Origin: Citrus sinensis
Lineage: Eukaryota > Streptophyta > Magnoliopsida > Sapindales > Rutaceae
Direction of reading: 5' to 3'
NCBI RefSeq assembly: GCF_022201045.2
Contig: NC_068557.1
Coordinates: forward strand, 32,713,501 to 32,777,500
Length of the DNA: 64,000 nucleotides
The position numbers were made by a program, and so were the translations under genes. Positions 39,335 through 50,382 of the stretch are shown piece by piece (the stretch's first letter is position 1; each line of letters starts with the position of its first letter). The notes under the pieces were generated by a model. It ran no database searches. It saw nothing but the letters and a program-made list of their open reading frames with translations, and was not told where the DNA came from.

Positions 39335-40414
39335 TCAATCTCCTATTAGTCTTGCTTCTCCTTTGAAATTCTCTTCAATTTGCTTAAGAATGTTTTCCTC
39401 TTCCAATTCAAGTTGTTCCATGGCTTTTTCAGTGGCAGCAACCAATTCCGGATCAAAGATAGTGCCGTCAGTGTATTTATTCACTGGTCCACAATCATTA
39501 GGTAAACTGTAGCCACCAAATTTTGGAGTTACATAAGCCCCAGGAGAGTAAACCTGCCCTCCAACATGTAGAAATTTCTGAAGGATTGCAGCACCTTGAA
39601 ATTCGATGGTTGTTGGCATTTTAAGTGATTCCAGCTCATTTGCCATGGCCTTTCTTCTAAACCCCTTGTCCAAATTTTGAGCAGCATGCGCAATTACATC
39701 TGATCCCTTTGCTGTTCTGGAGCTATTAGGACTCTGGATAACTCCTGTGGTTTGTGCTCTTGAACTAGAAAAGATGTCCTCTTCAGTCGCAGTATTTTCT
39801 TCTACTTGAGATTCATCTGTTGAGGGTAATTGTTTTATAGCCTGCTCAGCATGCTCAAATGAATATGATGAAGATTTAGAGTGGTGAAGTTGCGAGAAAC
39901 CTTCATCCTTGCCAGCAAAACCTGTTTGCTTTACCCTTGAAAAGTGAATTCTTTCCATCATTTCATCAAATTCCTCTACTGTGTGGAAGCTCCAAGCATG
40001 AACTTTATCGCTTCTGCTCCTAATAGATCTCTCTTCCTTAATTTCATCAGATCTTTCCAGAGGATGAGGGGTCACCTCTTGATTTTGAAACAAATGACAA
40101 CTTTTAGACCGTATGGCTGAATCAGCATCAATGGATTCTGTAGCTTTTATGAGAAGTGGAGATGGTGGTTGCATTTGTTTTCCCTCTTCTTGTTCAAGAT
40201 TAGATGTCAATTCCCATGTCTCACTGGTTTCCGTTTTCCCAAGATCAACGCCTGCTTTCAGGCATGAATTTGACTCTGAAGCAAAACTCCCCAATAGGGG
40301 TTGGTAGGCTCCACTGCGACTACAGGTGACACCATCTGCTTTCTTCTGCAATAGGTTCAGCTGTTCACGGAAACTTGTTGATCTTGACACTACTTTTGAA
40401 GAAATGCAACCCAT
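39335..40414 (-). CDS. putative N-myristoylated protein of unknown function
   Basis: One coding exon gives 359 residues. I chose the ATG at 40414 because the product then begins MGCISSKVVSRSTSFREQLN: Gly2 with Ser5/Ser6 and basic residues is a textbook N-myristoylation context, and Cys3 could be palmitoylated, predicting plasma-membrane attachment. An upstream in-frame ATG exists at 40483, but a TGCTGTAG acceptor between the two suggests that part is leader. The middle is Ser/Glu-rich and probably disordered, with WSFHTVEEFDEMMERIHFSR. A better-ordered C-terminus reads KFGGYSLPNDCGPVNKY, then a helix VAATEKAMEQLELEEENI. I do not recognise a named family; similar MGC-SSK proteins occur widely in plants. 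Confidence 0.75.
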   Translation of the reverse strand: MGCISSKVVSRSTSFREQLNLLQKKADGVTCSRSGAYQPLLGSFASESNSCLKAGVDLGKTETSETWELTSNLEQEEGKQMQPPSPLLIKATESIDADSAIRSKSCHLFQNQEVTPHPLERSDEIKEERSIRSRSDKVHAWSFHTVEEFDEMMERIHFSRVKQTGFAGKDEGFSQLHHSKSSSYSFEHAEQAIKQLPSTDESQVEENTATEEDIFSSSRAQTTGVIQSPNSSRTAKGSDVIAHAAQNLDKGFRRKAMANELESLKMPTTIEFQGAAILQKFLHVGGQVYSPGAYVTPKFGGYSLPNDCGPVNKYTDGTIFDPELVAATEKAMEQLELEEENILKQIEENFKGEARLIGD

Positions 40415-41924
40415 TTTTATCAGATTATGGTTAACCAGATCTTGACCTACAGCAAATGATAAGAAATGATAATATGAGATCATTTAGTTAAACGCTCTTT
40501 GGTTGATTTCAGAGAAAATAGAGGACCTGTCTATGGTACAGATTCTGTAACAAACATCTCCCGTCATCCCACCATCCGATCTTCTGTTGTTTAGTTTCTC
40601 ACTCCACATCCAACCACATCCAACGGCTGATGCTGCAGTCTGTAGCTTACAGATTCTGTTAGCTAGTCAAGTCCGAAAATAGATCATGGTGCATTTGCAG
40701 AATGAATGCACGAAGATATAAATTATAATAATGAATACACCAAATATTGATAAAAGAGGGTCTGAGGGTCATGAAGATTGTTATATATTCATTTGCTAGT
40801 GTATGTGGATAGTACTCTATGTCTCTATGCCCATTGTTGCTGGAAACATTGTCCACCAACAATCCGGGTTTTGCTGATCAGGACCCAAAAATATATAAAA
40901 CAAAATATAAATATATGTGGCAAACAACAGAAATATTACATCCATTTCTTGTAAAGCATATAAAGTGGTGAAGAGGAGTAATTTCGAGAACCGCAAGAAA
41001 AGATAGAACAATATCTTCACAAGGTATACCTGAAAGATTACGTGTTACATACCTGTTTGAGAGAAGTGGATGATCGAATGGTTAATGGAAAGTGGTTGAT
41101 TGCCAAATCTGATTTTTATGCGAGTCACTTAAGACTCAATTCGACAGTTCCCACAATTCCCAGCTCAAGACGAGTCTGTCAGACTGCAAACTAGTTAAGA
41201 AATCTCTAGATCATTGAAGAGACTTGACAAGGCGTTAGAATTAGTGCGTAAAGAGATTGAAATTTACCCATTTTGATATGTTTCTTTTCTTGTATGTGGC
41301 AAGTCAAGGGAGGCCACATAAGGCCGGTTATATGTTTGGCTCAAGGCAGAGTGTACTCAAATTTCAAAGGTTGGAACTTTGAATACAGCGCCCACCTAAA
41401 ACCTAATTAAATGGTCAATCTATTCGCACATACAGTACACATTTCACAAAGCCTAACTACTACAACAACAGGCTCTGAGAGGCTTATGCGCTTGGATTGA
41501 CATTGATTATGCTATACTCGAGCATCAGTAATGTCAAGAGATACCAACATGTAAATCCCAATTACCATATCATTCCTCTATTAAATAATAAAATCATAAT
41601 TTTGCAAGTTATCAAATTCCATTATCTAATAGGAACCTTAATTTATTATTTAAGCAAAACGTTTTTGCCAAAATAGACAACCATAATACAATCAATTAAC
41701 CAATCGTCTCAACTGAAATGTTCTGGCCTAGTTGAGGTGAGGTAAATTCTTGATCGTTTAACATGTTTGGCCCGAAATTCTTCAACAGGCGCATCACTTC
41801 CACATTGGTGCAGTAAGATTTCAAAGCTGGTACATGAAATCGTACACTCATGCACAGAAAATGCAGGGAAGTACGCCTGGAGTTATCAAGAACTATAAAA
41901 TGGAAGTACAAAATGCACCAATTT
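40415..41924. other. leader and upstream region of the MGC gene; CWC25 3' flank
   Basis: An acceptor, GCTGTAG, on the minus strand (about 40446) suggests a 5' UTR intron for the MGC gene. The remainder to the CWC25 stop at 41925 shows no other gene or repeat. Confidence 0.45.
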
Positions 41925-43464
41925 TCATCGCCTAAAAGCATGGCCTTCACTGGCATCCCTACCTTGCGAATAATATGTTCGGCGTCGAACCCTCTCCTCT
42001 ATAGTTGAGCTTCCTCCCTTCTCAGCACCATATACACTTTTTTGAGCAGCATCCAAGAAGTTCTTGCCTCTAGATATCCTATTCCTAGTAGCTTCTCTCG
42101 CATCATCTTCCTCAGCCTTCTTCAACCTTTTCCATCTTTGCTCTTCATGCAACTCAGCATTCGCTTGCATCTCATGCAGCCTAGCAGCCAGCTCTTCTTC
42201 TGAAAGCTTGGGAGCAACATAACGCCGTTTGTAGTGTGAATCACTCCTGTTTTCAGGAGCAGAACCATAAGAACTTTTGCTTTGAGCATCATAATTATTA
42301 CTCCGATCTTCAGAAGGGTATTTTTCAAGCTTTGACCTGTCATGATTCATCTTCATAGAATCTCGATCATCACTTTTTTTATTCTTTGGTTCTGAAAAGC
42401 CACTGGCTGACTGCTCTCGGTATTTGGAGTCCTTGTACCGATCCATCTTAGAACGGGTTCTTTCAGTTAATTCATCTCCTGAATCTGATCTTCTGTTGCG
42501 TAGCCTCTCCTCCTCAGGATGTGAACTGTTGTGATTTCTAATTTTCCCTTGTCTTTCTCCTTTGGAAGAAGTGGCATATTCAGAATCGGAATGCTGTCCA
42601 CTGGATGAATGCTTTGAACTAGAACGATGCTTCTTCGCACATTCCTTCTTACCACCAGACCGGTCCTTGTGTTTCTTCTTCGCCTTGCCTTTCTTCTCTT
42701 CAGCCTATCATATGAAAGATAATCTGTCAGCAAAACAGCATATGCTAACCTTACACAAGTGGGCATAAATTGATAAACAAGAACTGAACATACACAGACA
42801 TAAGGGCAAAGCAGTTTCAATGAAATGGCTAAGAAAGTCTAGAGTTGAAGGAGAGGAATGGGAGAAGGAACATACAGATTTACGGATAAGGGCCATCTTG
42901 ATGGGGTTATTCTTGACACGAGCAAGAGCTTCTTGCTCACGCTGGCGAATCAAGAGCAACGGATCGGAATGGAGCTTACGCCAAGCATCACCGGCAGAGT
43001 AAGGCTTATCGTCGAACAAGGCACCGGGAACGGACGACTGCTGGTTGCCAGAAGCAGAAGAGGGTTGTTCGAGAGCCTTGAACCCGCTGCCACTTGCACT
43101 CGTACTCGCGCTAGCTGCTCCATCACTTCTACCAACGGAAAGTCCGGAATCGTAAAGAAAATCCAACCTTTCCTGTCTCCTGAATGAAAACGAAACCAAA
43201 CAAAAAGAAAATTAGGAAAAAAAAAAACTAACCCTAACCCTAACCCTAACCCTAAGAAATCAAATATTTGACTTACGGAACAAGGCCGGCTTGCTCCTGG
43301 AGTTGACGGAATTCGCTGCGCTCCCTCTCTTCAAGGATCTGCTTCCGCAATTCGTCCAATTTCTTTTGTTCGGCTTCATGTTTTTGCTCTGCCTTCCATA
43401 CGTTCTCTATGTTCCTTAAACTTCCGGTGTGCCATCCTTTCTTGTTCAGAAACTTTAACGCCAT
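41925..43464 (-). CDS. CWC25: pre-mRNA splicing factor CWC25 homologue
   Basis: Three exons (43464-43277, 43179-42876, 42704-41925) join in frame to 423 residues. The N-terminus MALKFLNKKGWHTGSLRNIE followed by NVWKAEQKHEAEQKKLDEL and LLQEQAGLVP-type sequence (here LQEQAGLVPRQERLDFLYDS) is the Cir_N/CWC25 signature. GDAWRKLHSDPLLLIRQREQ, EALARVKNNPIKMALI and a Lys/Ser/Arg-rich tail follow, closing with a conserved YVAPKLSEEELAARLHEM segment and RISRGKNFLDAAQKSVYG. CWC25 joins the spliceosome just before the first transesterification and helps the branching step in the nucleus. Length and order fit a complete, functional gene. Confidence 0.92.
43228..43255 (-). repeat. telomere-like (TTAGGG)4 tract in CWC25 intron 1
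   Basis: At least four perfect CCCTAA hexamers (TTAGGG on the sense strand of the gene) lie about 20 bases downstream of the exon 1 donor. The unit is the hexamer, not the heptamer TTTAGGG typical of most plant telomeres. Confidence 0.92.
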
Positions 43465-43789
43465 CCTCCTCTCTCTCTCTCTCTCTCTTTTTTTTTTTTT
43501 TTCCTTTCAAATGTTTCTGAATCTGAATCTGATCAATCCAAACAACCCTTTCGTCTTGATTATATTTTTTCTCCCTCAAAGATCTGAATGAATGAAGCTC
43601 AAGCCTCGTGCAAGAGTCAAGCCGACACTCTGATTTCCTTTTCTTCTCGGGTTTTCTTTTTATTATATATAGCTAGCGTGTCCCTTTGGTTTTATTATTT
43701 TCACTCTGTTCCCAACGTCTTATTCTTTTTTACATTATTGCCCGCATAGGCGCATACCCTTTAAAAAAAAAAAAAATTTAAATTCATAC
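43465..43789. other. CWC25 5' flank
   Basis: Contains a (GA)n/A-run leader on the minus strand (43470-43510) and the probable CWC25 promoter, including a TTTATTATATATAGC block near 43658. No gene is seen. Confidence 0.4.
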
Positions 43790-43950
43790 GCGAAAGGCCG
43801 AGTGGCGAGACGATTGCGCTCACGGGTTGAATCGAGCCCCTGCAATAATTTCTTCCATAGTGTATCAGGTGGAACGCGGACCTAAGACGTCTCCCTTCCA
43901 TTAATAATTGGGTTAAAATAAGTAGTTCTTCCAACGCATTGCTAAGTTAT
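43790..43950 (+). mobile_element. SINE-like tRNA-derived fragment
   Basis: GGCCGAGTGGCGAGACGATT resembles an A box region and CACGGGTTGAATCGAGCCCC a B box, spaced as in tRNA-derived SINEs. The body has GGTGGAACGCGGACC. No clear target duplication or tail was found, so the right edge is approximate. Confidence 0.5.
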
Positions 43951-44086
43951 ATTGAATATCGCATGAACCCGTTGAGAAAGCATTGTCGAGTTTCCTATAA
44001 TATTATATTAACAATTCTCAAACTTTTATATCTCTATTCTTCTGGATATGATTCAACTATTATTCGTATACCTTATATTTATTTTG

Positions 44087-44437
44087 TTATCAAAAATACT
44101 ACAACACTTTGAAGGTGTATCAATCGTCCACCCTTAGTTGATAAAATGTATCAGCCGACCACCAAACTGTTAGTTGTCGTTTGAAAGTTAACGGAGTTAC
44201 AGTGAATTGACGATTTTACCCTTAAAAATTATCACTTGTATACCCTTAAATTCTCTTTTTATCACTTGTATACCCTTAAATTATCACTTGTATTATATGA
44301 AAAGACCAAATTACCCTTCTGACGTCATCATACTTAATCGGCAACTAACGGTTTGGTGGTCAGCTGATACATTTTGTCAACTTAGGGTGGACGATTGATA
44401 CACCCTCAAAGTGTTGTAGTATTTTTGATAATTTCCC
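44087..44437. mobile_element. MULE-related MITE sharing ends with the 5.1-kb MULE
   Basis: The 351-bp element has inverted repeats of about 95 bp: left from TTATCAAAAATACTACAACA, right as its complement ending AATTTCCC. The flanks TTTATTTTG (44078-44086) and TTTATTTTT (44438-44446) match in 8 of 9 bases, consistent with a MULE-type duplication. ATACTACAACACTTT, the TCGTCCACCCT block and GTTGACAAAA correspond to ATACTACAACACTTT, TCGTACACCCT and ATTGACAAAA in the large MULE's terminal repeat. Internal copies of ATCACTTGTATACCCTTA echo the MULE terminus. No ORF. Confidence 0.8.
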
Positions 44438-44836
44438 TTTATTTTTTTATAGTAATGATTGAACCTTAAAATTTCATGAGAGAAATAAAACAATGTCAAA
44501 TAATTCCTTTTTTTTTTCCTATTTTTATTGCATTCTAATGACAAGATCGATTTTCTGGTTTTACATCTTTAAAAATATATTTAAAAACAAAAAAAAACAT
44601 GGGTTGACGTAATATTCACATATAAATCAATAATCTCGTATATTAGTCCATTTGGTAAAGATATTACACCCGATTAAATTCTGCAGGATGTTAATATTGA
44701 TAAGAGGCCTTACAATTATTGATAAACAAATGAATCAGGCTGGTCATTGTGTCTATTTGGTATGGTATAATCTGCAAAGCAGTATGCGTGCAGGAAACTT
44801 TTGATGCCCCCTCTTAAGTGGCTCAAAATCAAATCA
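44438..44836. other. spacer downstream of the QWRF gene
   Basis: AT-rich, probably including the QWRF 3' UTR. No feature is seen. Confidence 0.4.
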
Positions 44837-47800
44837 TCATCTCATATTAACAGCATTGAGGGATGAATTGTTGGTATCTTTCTGGGATTGATCAGCGACG
44901 GCAACTCTCTGATGCAGTTGCATGAGCTGGCCTCTTAAGCTGCACTCCTCTACCTGAATACATGAGATCACTAATAATTATCCAAGATGTTAATAATTTT
45001 TTCCTTTTTTTCCCTCCCCTCCTCCTTTTTGGGGTGAATTTGATAAGAAAGCTAACCTAGATCACACACTTTTTTCTTGCATCACTCAAAACACAGATAT
45101 TTTTATAGCATTTATGTGAGAATAACCATGGATGATTTTCACAAAGCAACGCGCAAAAGGGGAGGAGAGAAGCAAACCTGAAATGTGTGTGTCTTAGACA
45201 AAAGACCTCCGCATTCTTCAACAAGAGCTCTTTCCCCACCAGTCACTTTTGCTAGCTCCGAAATCAACATTTCCACTTCTTCTGCCTGCATTAGAGAAGC
45301 ATTTTCTTAGGGAAGTCCAACCAAAAAAGAAGTTCAGAAAACAGACAAGCGAAGAAGAATCACTTTTATTATTGAACTACGAAAATTGGATTTCTGTCCC
45401 ACCTCTGGCATAAAGCTTTGAAGATGAAGAATTATCATTTCCATCAACTTTGCCGCAGAGTTCAGTGCCTCCCCCACCTCCCTAACATCAGCCTGCCATA
45501 ACGACGTATATCATGGTCAGTCAGCCATACAAACAAGACAGTTGCTCAACTGAGAACCCAGTGGACAAAATTATCATACCTTGACATTCCCACCGATTGG
45601 GAGTTGAATCGAGGCGCCCAACAAAGCTTGAATTGCTTCTGACAAAGAACTTGAGTAATCACCTTCAAATGCACACCATTCATCCAGATATGGCATCTAA
45701 ATGAGCCAAAAAACCAAAAAGTTTTGTGAATTCAGAGGCTCATTCATTAGTAGACACAACATTGAGCAGGGCAGAACATAACAAAACTAAAATTAACCAA
45801 AAAAAAAAGAAGCGAATTAAGCTGTCAAATCTAGGTAGTTCTACTATGCTATTTAATGGAGTAAATAAATAAATAAGCTAAATCCCAATCAAAAACTGTA
45901 AAACAGAAGAAATATTGAGTTAAATAATTCATATATTATGGAAGTCACAGATGATTCCTTTAGTTAAACCAAAATATAACTAGGCATTTGCCTCTTTCTA
46001 TTAAGCAATGATTGGAAATGCAAATGGCTTTTGTTTGAGAGATTTAAGTCATCTGAAAGATGCTTATTTGATATGCTATATATTGTGAACAAGTTGAATA
46101 ACGTCCAATAACAAACTGAGATGGGATATATTGGCGGCACGATGTCATGTGTTAAAAAAAAAGATAATCAAGCTAGCAGTCTTACTTGAGCTTCCAGAAT
46201 TGTCGACAGAGTTTTTATTCTCTTCAGAATCTCCAGTTCAATGCGTTTCCTTTTGACTGAAGCATATAACTCTGACATTTTGACCCCCAGAGAGTAAAGT
46301 GATTTCTACAAGGAAACAGAAAATACCCAAAAAAAAAAAGAAAGAAACCAAAAAAAAAAGAATTGGATTAACAACACTGGAAAATTACAGGATGAAAAAG
46401 AAAAAAGGGATTACTATTAAAAAAAATTCTCACAATCAACAGTGGAACTCAAGGCGATACAGTGGGAGGAAGCTCTCAACCATTCCATTTTTCTTTACGG
46501 GATTGGTACTTAATCAAGTTCATGTGTAAAAGAATAAAGTCATTTGCCAATAAAAGTAGAGTGACCATTCAAGCTTATATATTTTTTGCCCTTCCCCACA
46601 GCATTAGTTCATTTCTATTCAAAAGAATATCATTATGGTCTAACAATTCTAGCATTTGTTTAGTCCTTTTAACAATTTTCAAGTTGAATCATATCCCAAT
46701 TCTCGGTCTGTGTTTCATTCACTCATTTTGCTCATATTGTAAAGTCAATGGTAAGATTACTGTAATCTTATATCTACTGCCACAAACTTGTCATCAGTGC
46801 ATACTCCATAAATAATCATTTTGCATCTTTGCTTCATCAACATTTATTCCTTAGATCCATCATCGTGTATGATTGATTGCTTTTAGCAAGAAAGAAAGCA
46901 AACCAAAAAGCATTATTATAAGGCTCTTATTCAAGCAAACCAAAATCCTCCACTTTGCAGGTAAGACTTGAGAATCGAGTATCAACTAATTTTAGTTATC
47001 TTAATTTGAAGATATATTTTTGTATAGGGGGTGGCTGATTGTGCAACACTAGAAAGTTATCCGTTGATTGGTATTATGTTAGTTTTCAACACTAGTAAAG
47101 TGAAGATGAAGAAGAAAGAAATAAAACGTGAAAACACAGAGTTAAACTAACCTCGGTTTCTTTTCTCTGAGTTAGAGTAGAGGAGTCAGCCTTTGCATTA
47201 GCAAATCTCCACTGAAGATAATGATTGTGAAGCAATTTGAGGGAGTGCAGGTCTTCCTGATGACTCGAAACTTTCCTTCCCTTCCTTGAATCAGTCCCAG
47301 TTGGCGGGGGAATTGGAGGCAGAGGAAGACCCCCAATCTTCGCAGAGTTTGAAAAAGATCTGGAGAGAGCAGGAGTTGGTTTTTCTCCGCCTTTAATTGA
47401 AGAAAAGAAGCCACCGTTATGTTGTTGGGAATTAGACAGCTGCGGCTGCAGATGAAGAGAACGCGAACAAGGAGTGGCCGTCCCATGAACCCTGTTGATG
47501 ATGTTTCTCTCAGCAAGCGTTCTGCTTCTAGCAGAAACTGTCGGCAACATATCCGTGTCACTCGTGCAAGAGTCCCTGAATATGTCATCAACAACATTTG
47601 AAGATAACGCGTCATTTTGTGATGATGCTGCATTGGAAGGTTGAGTTGATATGGACTGTAAAAGCTTAGTAGCAGCAGTGGCCATGCCGCTGGTAGATCG
47701 CTGTAAATGTAAGGTTCTTGGCAGAGGCCTCGATAAATTCGAGACTGTAGGAGTGTCCGGTCTAGAGGAGTTGCTGCATCTTCCGCTTGCAGCGAATTTG

Positions 47801-48219
47801 GATGTATTGTTACTATTGTCATTGAAAAGCTTCATCACAGAACGCGGCTGTTGCTGTTGGTGTCTTCTTTCTTTACTAGAATGGAACTGAAGAGGAGACT
47901 CTAAGCTCCGAGCGGTTTCGATGGGCCTGTTCTCGTCGGCAGAGCTCACGGATTCTGTGTCTTTATTATCTTGCTGCCGCCGATGCCTTTGCTGTTGTTG
48001 TTGCTGCTGCTGCTTGTGATGTGGCGATTTGGCGGTCACGGGATGCTGATCACTGGAGGATGCTGATGATGCTAATGGAGACATGAATCTGGAACTGACC
48101 TCTCTAACTCTTGGCCGCCTCTGAGGAGGTGCTGCCACCGCCGGTGTGCAACTGCAGCTGGAAGTGTCAGCAATTACAGCGGTCGCCTCATTTTCTGCCA
48201 TCTTCTTCACTTCAATCAT
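44837..48219 (-). CDS. QWRF-motif microtubule-associated protein (AUG8/EDE1 family, DUF566)
   Basis: Six exons, all phase 0 (48219-47152, 46305-46186, 45696-45580, 45492-45403, 45285-45178, 44953-44837), give 539 residues. The first 300 or so residues are basic, Ser/Pro/Gln-rich and disordered, with a Gln run coded by CAG/CAA repeats and a microtubule-binding character; RRPRVREVSSRFMSP is the usual N-terminal block. The QWRF motif occurs in LLHNHYLQWRFANAKAD, followed by the helical DUF566 domain: LYSLGVKMSELYASVKRKRI, YLDEWCAFEGDYSSSLSEAI, LGASIQLPIGGNVKADVREV and VEECSLRGQLMQLHQRVAVA. Relatives include augmin subunit 8 and ENDOSPERM DEFECTIVE1, which organise microtubule nucleation. A second ATG at 48201 could also start the protein. 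Which QWRF subgroup it belongs to is unsure. Confidence 0.88.
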
Positions 48220-49664
48220 AACTCTCTGGTATCGATTTTTGCAACTTCGCCGGACAAAATCTAATTAACTCAAGGAGGGACACTGAGTGCACTCTTTTGT
48301 TTTTGCTGCCAAAAGAAATGACTAATGAGAAAAAAAAAAAAAAACTAGCCGTTAGCAATGAGGAACCAGTTGTAACGGCTCTCTTCTTTTAAAATTAAAC
48401 AACAATAAAGTTTTATTTTATTTTTTTGACTTTATTTTTTTGGGAAGGTTTTATCATTATTATTATTACTCTTCGTTTGGAATCTCCACTTTCCTCGTAC
48501 TTATTATAAACGTTTTATCCTGTTGGCCTTTGGTTGTTGATCAAGCCCCACAACCATTTGATTGATGTCGTCGAATAATATAATAAAACAACGATTAGGT
48601 TCCCAATATTCGAATCCCATCAGATACAGATGTAGCGATTTGCTTGTAACTAATATTTGGACCCTTTGTTTTAACAACTAACATGAAATCTCGTGTACAA
48701 ATACAATCTAACAGATCAGTAAAAATTCGACTAAAACATTAGAATGAGTCCTTATAGTTAATTTTTTTTTAAAAAAAGACATTTACTTAGGAGAAGCGAG
48801 AAACACACCATGCCTTGAAAGGCATTTTATAAAACAAATTACTTCCGTTAAGCACTTTTATGATTTAACCTTACAATTGCGCCCCGGGGAGGCACAGGTA
48901 CCGTCTCATTTACAATTTGCCTTCAGGATTTTTTTTTTCCTTGATCTTGTGGGGATTGATTGTTATATCCTCAACCTCAAGGAATAATTTTCTAAATTAA
49001 ATAACAAAAGTGAGGATGCATTTTAAGAAAACAAATACCCTTTTGGCAAATGGCAAATAAAAATATTACCGAATCCATTTGAAAAAAAAAAGAAGATCTC
49101 CCTACTCTTGATACTCATAGACCACCACATCACAAGGACGCAACAAAAAGACATGCCAAGAAAAATATAAAATGATAGGCAATTGAAATTCCACTTGCCA
49201 CGTGTGATCGAGGGCAGGACTTAAGAATATATTTGCTAAATCAGGTGTACAGACAAACAGACATCAGTAAGGTAGGACAAGTAACTGCCTGATCGCTAAT
49301 TGTGATTCATCAGTGCCTAATATAAAAAAATCTCCTTTGTATGACACTTGTATAACTGTATCTTGGCATCTACGAGAGACCGTTGAAGTTGTAATATAAT
49401 ATGTGCATAACTCTATTTCACCTATCCATCCCTTTCAGCTTGCGAGCATTACAATCATCTCTAAGCAATTATCTACAAATCTGACTTCATCCTGTTTCCT
49501 ACTTGTTTCTGGTATAACTGTTAATTGGGGCCATGGAAACTCAATCTTCTGGAGCTGGGCAGTAGGTCCTCTGCAAAGCATTCAAAATCTCAAGATTCAT
49601 TACAAGTGTGACTGGAAACTGTATATTCATATCACAGTAGGCAATAATGAAGTGATTTTTTTTG

Positions 49665-49695
<31 letters not shown>

Positions 49696-49937
49696 TGACA
49701 CTGGTAATGAAAGCATGATCCACACAGTTCAGCATTACCATGTGTAACACAAGCAGCAGGCGAGCAGCAATAAATTTTGGGAGGCAGCTATCTAAATGGC
49801 ATTATGAGTGGCGATGAAAAAGAACATAAATCATGTGATGATATTCTCAAGGTATACAGGCAAACAGATGAAAATAACATGCAGAAAGGCAAATCTTCCA
49901 ACTAGGAAATCATTGTTCAACCGATAAGCAATATACT
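48220..49937. other. intergenic region upstream of the QWRF gene
   Basis: Probable QWRF promoter at the left. Otherwise AT-rich with A/T homopolymers and a G29 run at 49667-49695. ORFs at 49403-49750 depend on the G run and are not credible genes. Confidence 0.45.
49667..49695 (+). repeat. G29 homopolymer
   Basis: Twenty-nine consecutive G preceded by TTTTTTTTGTT in an intergenic region. Confidence 0.95.
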
Positions 49938-50106
49938 TACAAAGTTAGGATACAAAGTTTGCATCTCAACTAATGTGGCACCAATTTAAATTCACCATTT
50001 GGATAAGTAATAAGACTCAATAACTAATTATCAGATAGCCTTAAAGAAAATGGCATATCATTTGCCACATCAGTTGGAACACAACCTTTGTATCCTAACT
50101 TTGTCA
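49938..50106. mobile_element. MITE with about 42-bp inverted repeats
   Basis: The left arm, ACAAAGTTAGGATACAAAG then TAATGTGGCA, pairs with the right arm TGCCACATCAG then CTTTGTATCCTAACTTTGT. The total is about 169 bp, non-coding. No convincing target duplication, so the superfamily is open. Sits about 280 bp after the NHX stop codon. Confidence 0.7.
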
Positions 50107-50382
50107 GCTTTATTTGGGGGGTAAAAAAAAAAAAAACCGAAAAGGTGATAGTTAAAAAGGAAAAGCAATAGCAGACACAAAATAGCAATCAATTACAAAA
50201 CAGTCTTCTAAGAATTAAACACTGCCTCCAACCAGAAAAGTCAGGTGGTATGGTTCAACCTAAGCTCAGTTAAGCGATGGAACAGATTGGTTGAGGCAAT
50301 AGGAAGACCTAGATAATGCAAATATTGTATCTACATTTATCAGGCAGCAGACTCCACAGACCATAGCTTATCTGAAAACTAT
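50107..50382. other. probable 3' UTR of the NHX gene
   Basis: Lies directly after the NHX stop codon on the minus strand. No other feature is seen. Confidence 0.4.

Noticed and set aside
43228-43255. Telomere repeats as a sign of a chromosome end
   Set aside because: Only four units, inside an intron of an intact gene; interstitial, not terminal.
47172-47822. Minus-strand ORF of 216 residues in another frame
   Set aside because: Overlaps the QWRF exon 1, whose frame carries recognised family sequence.
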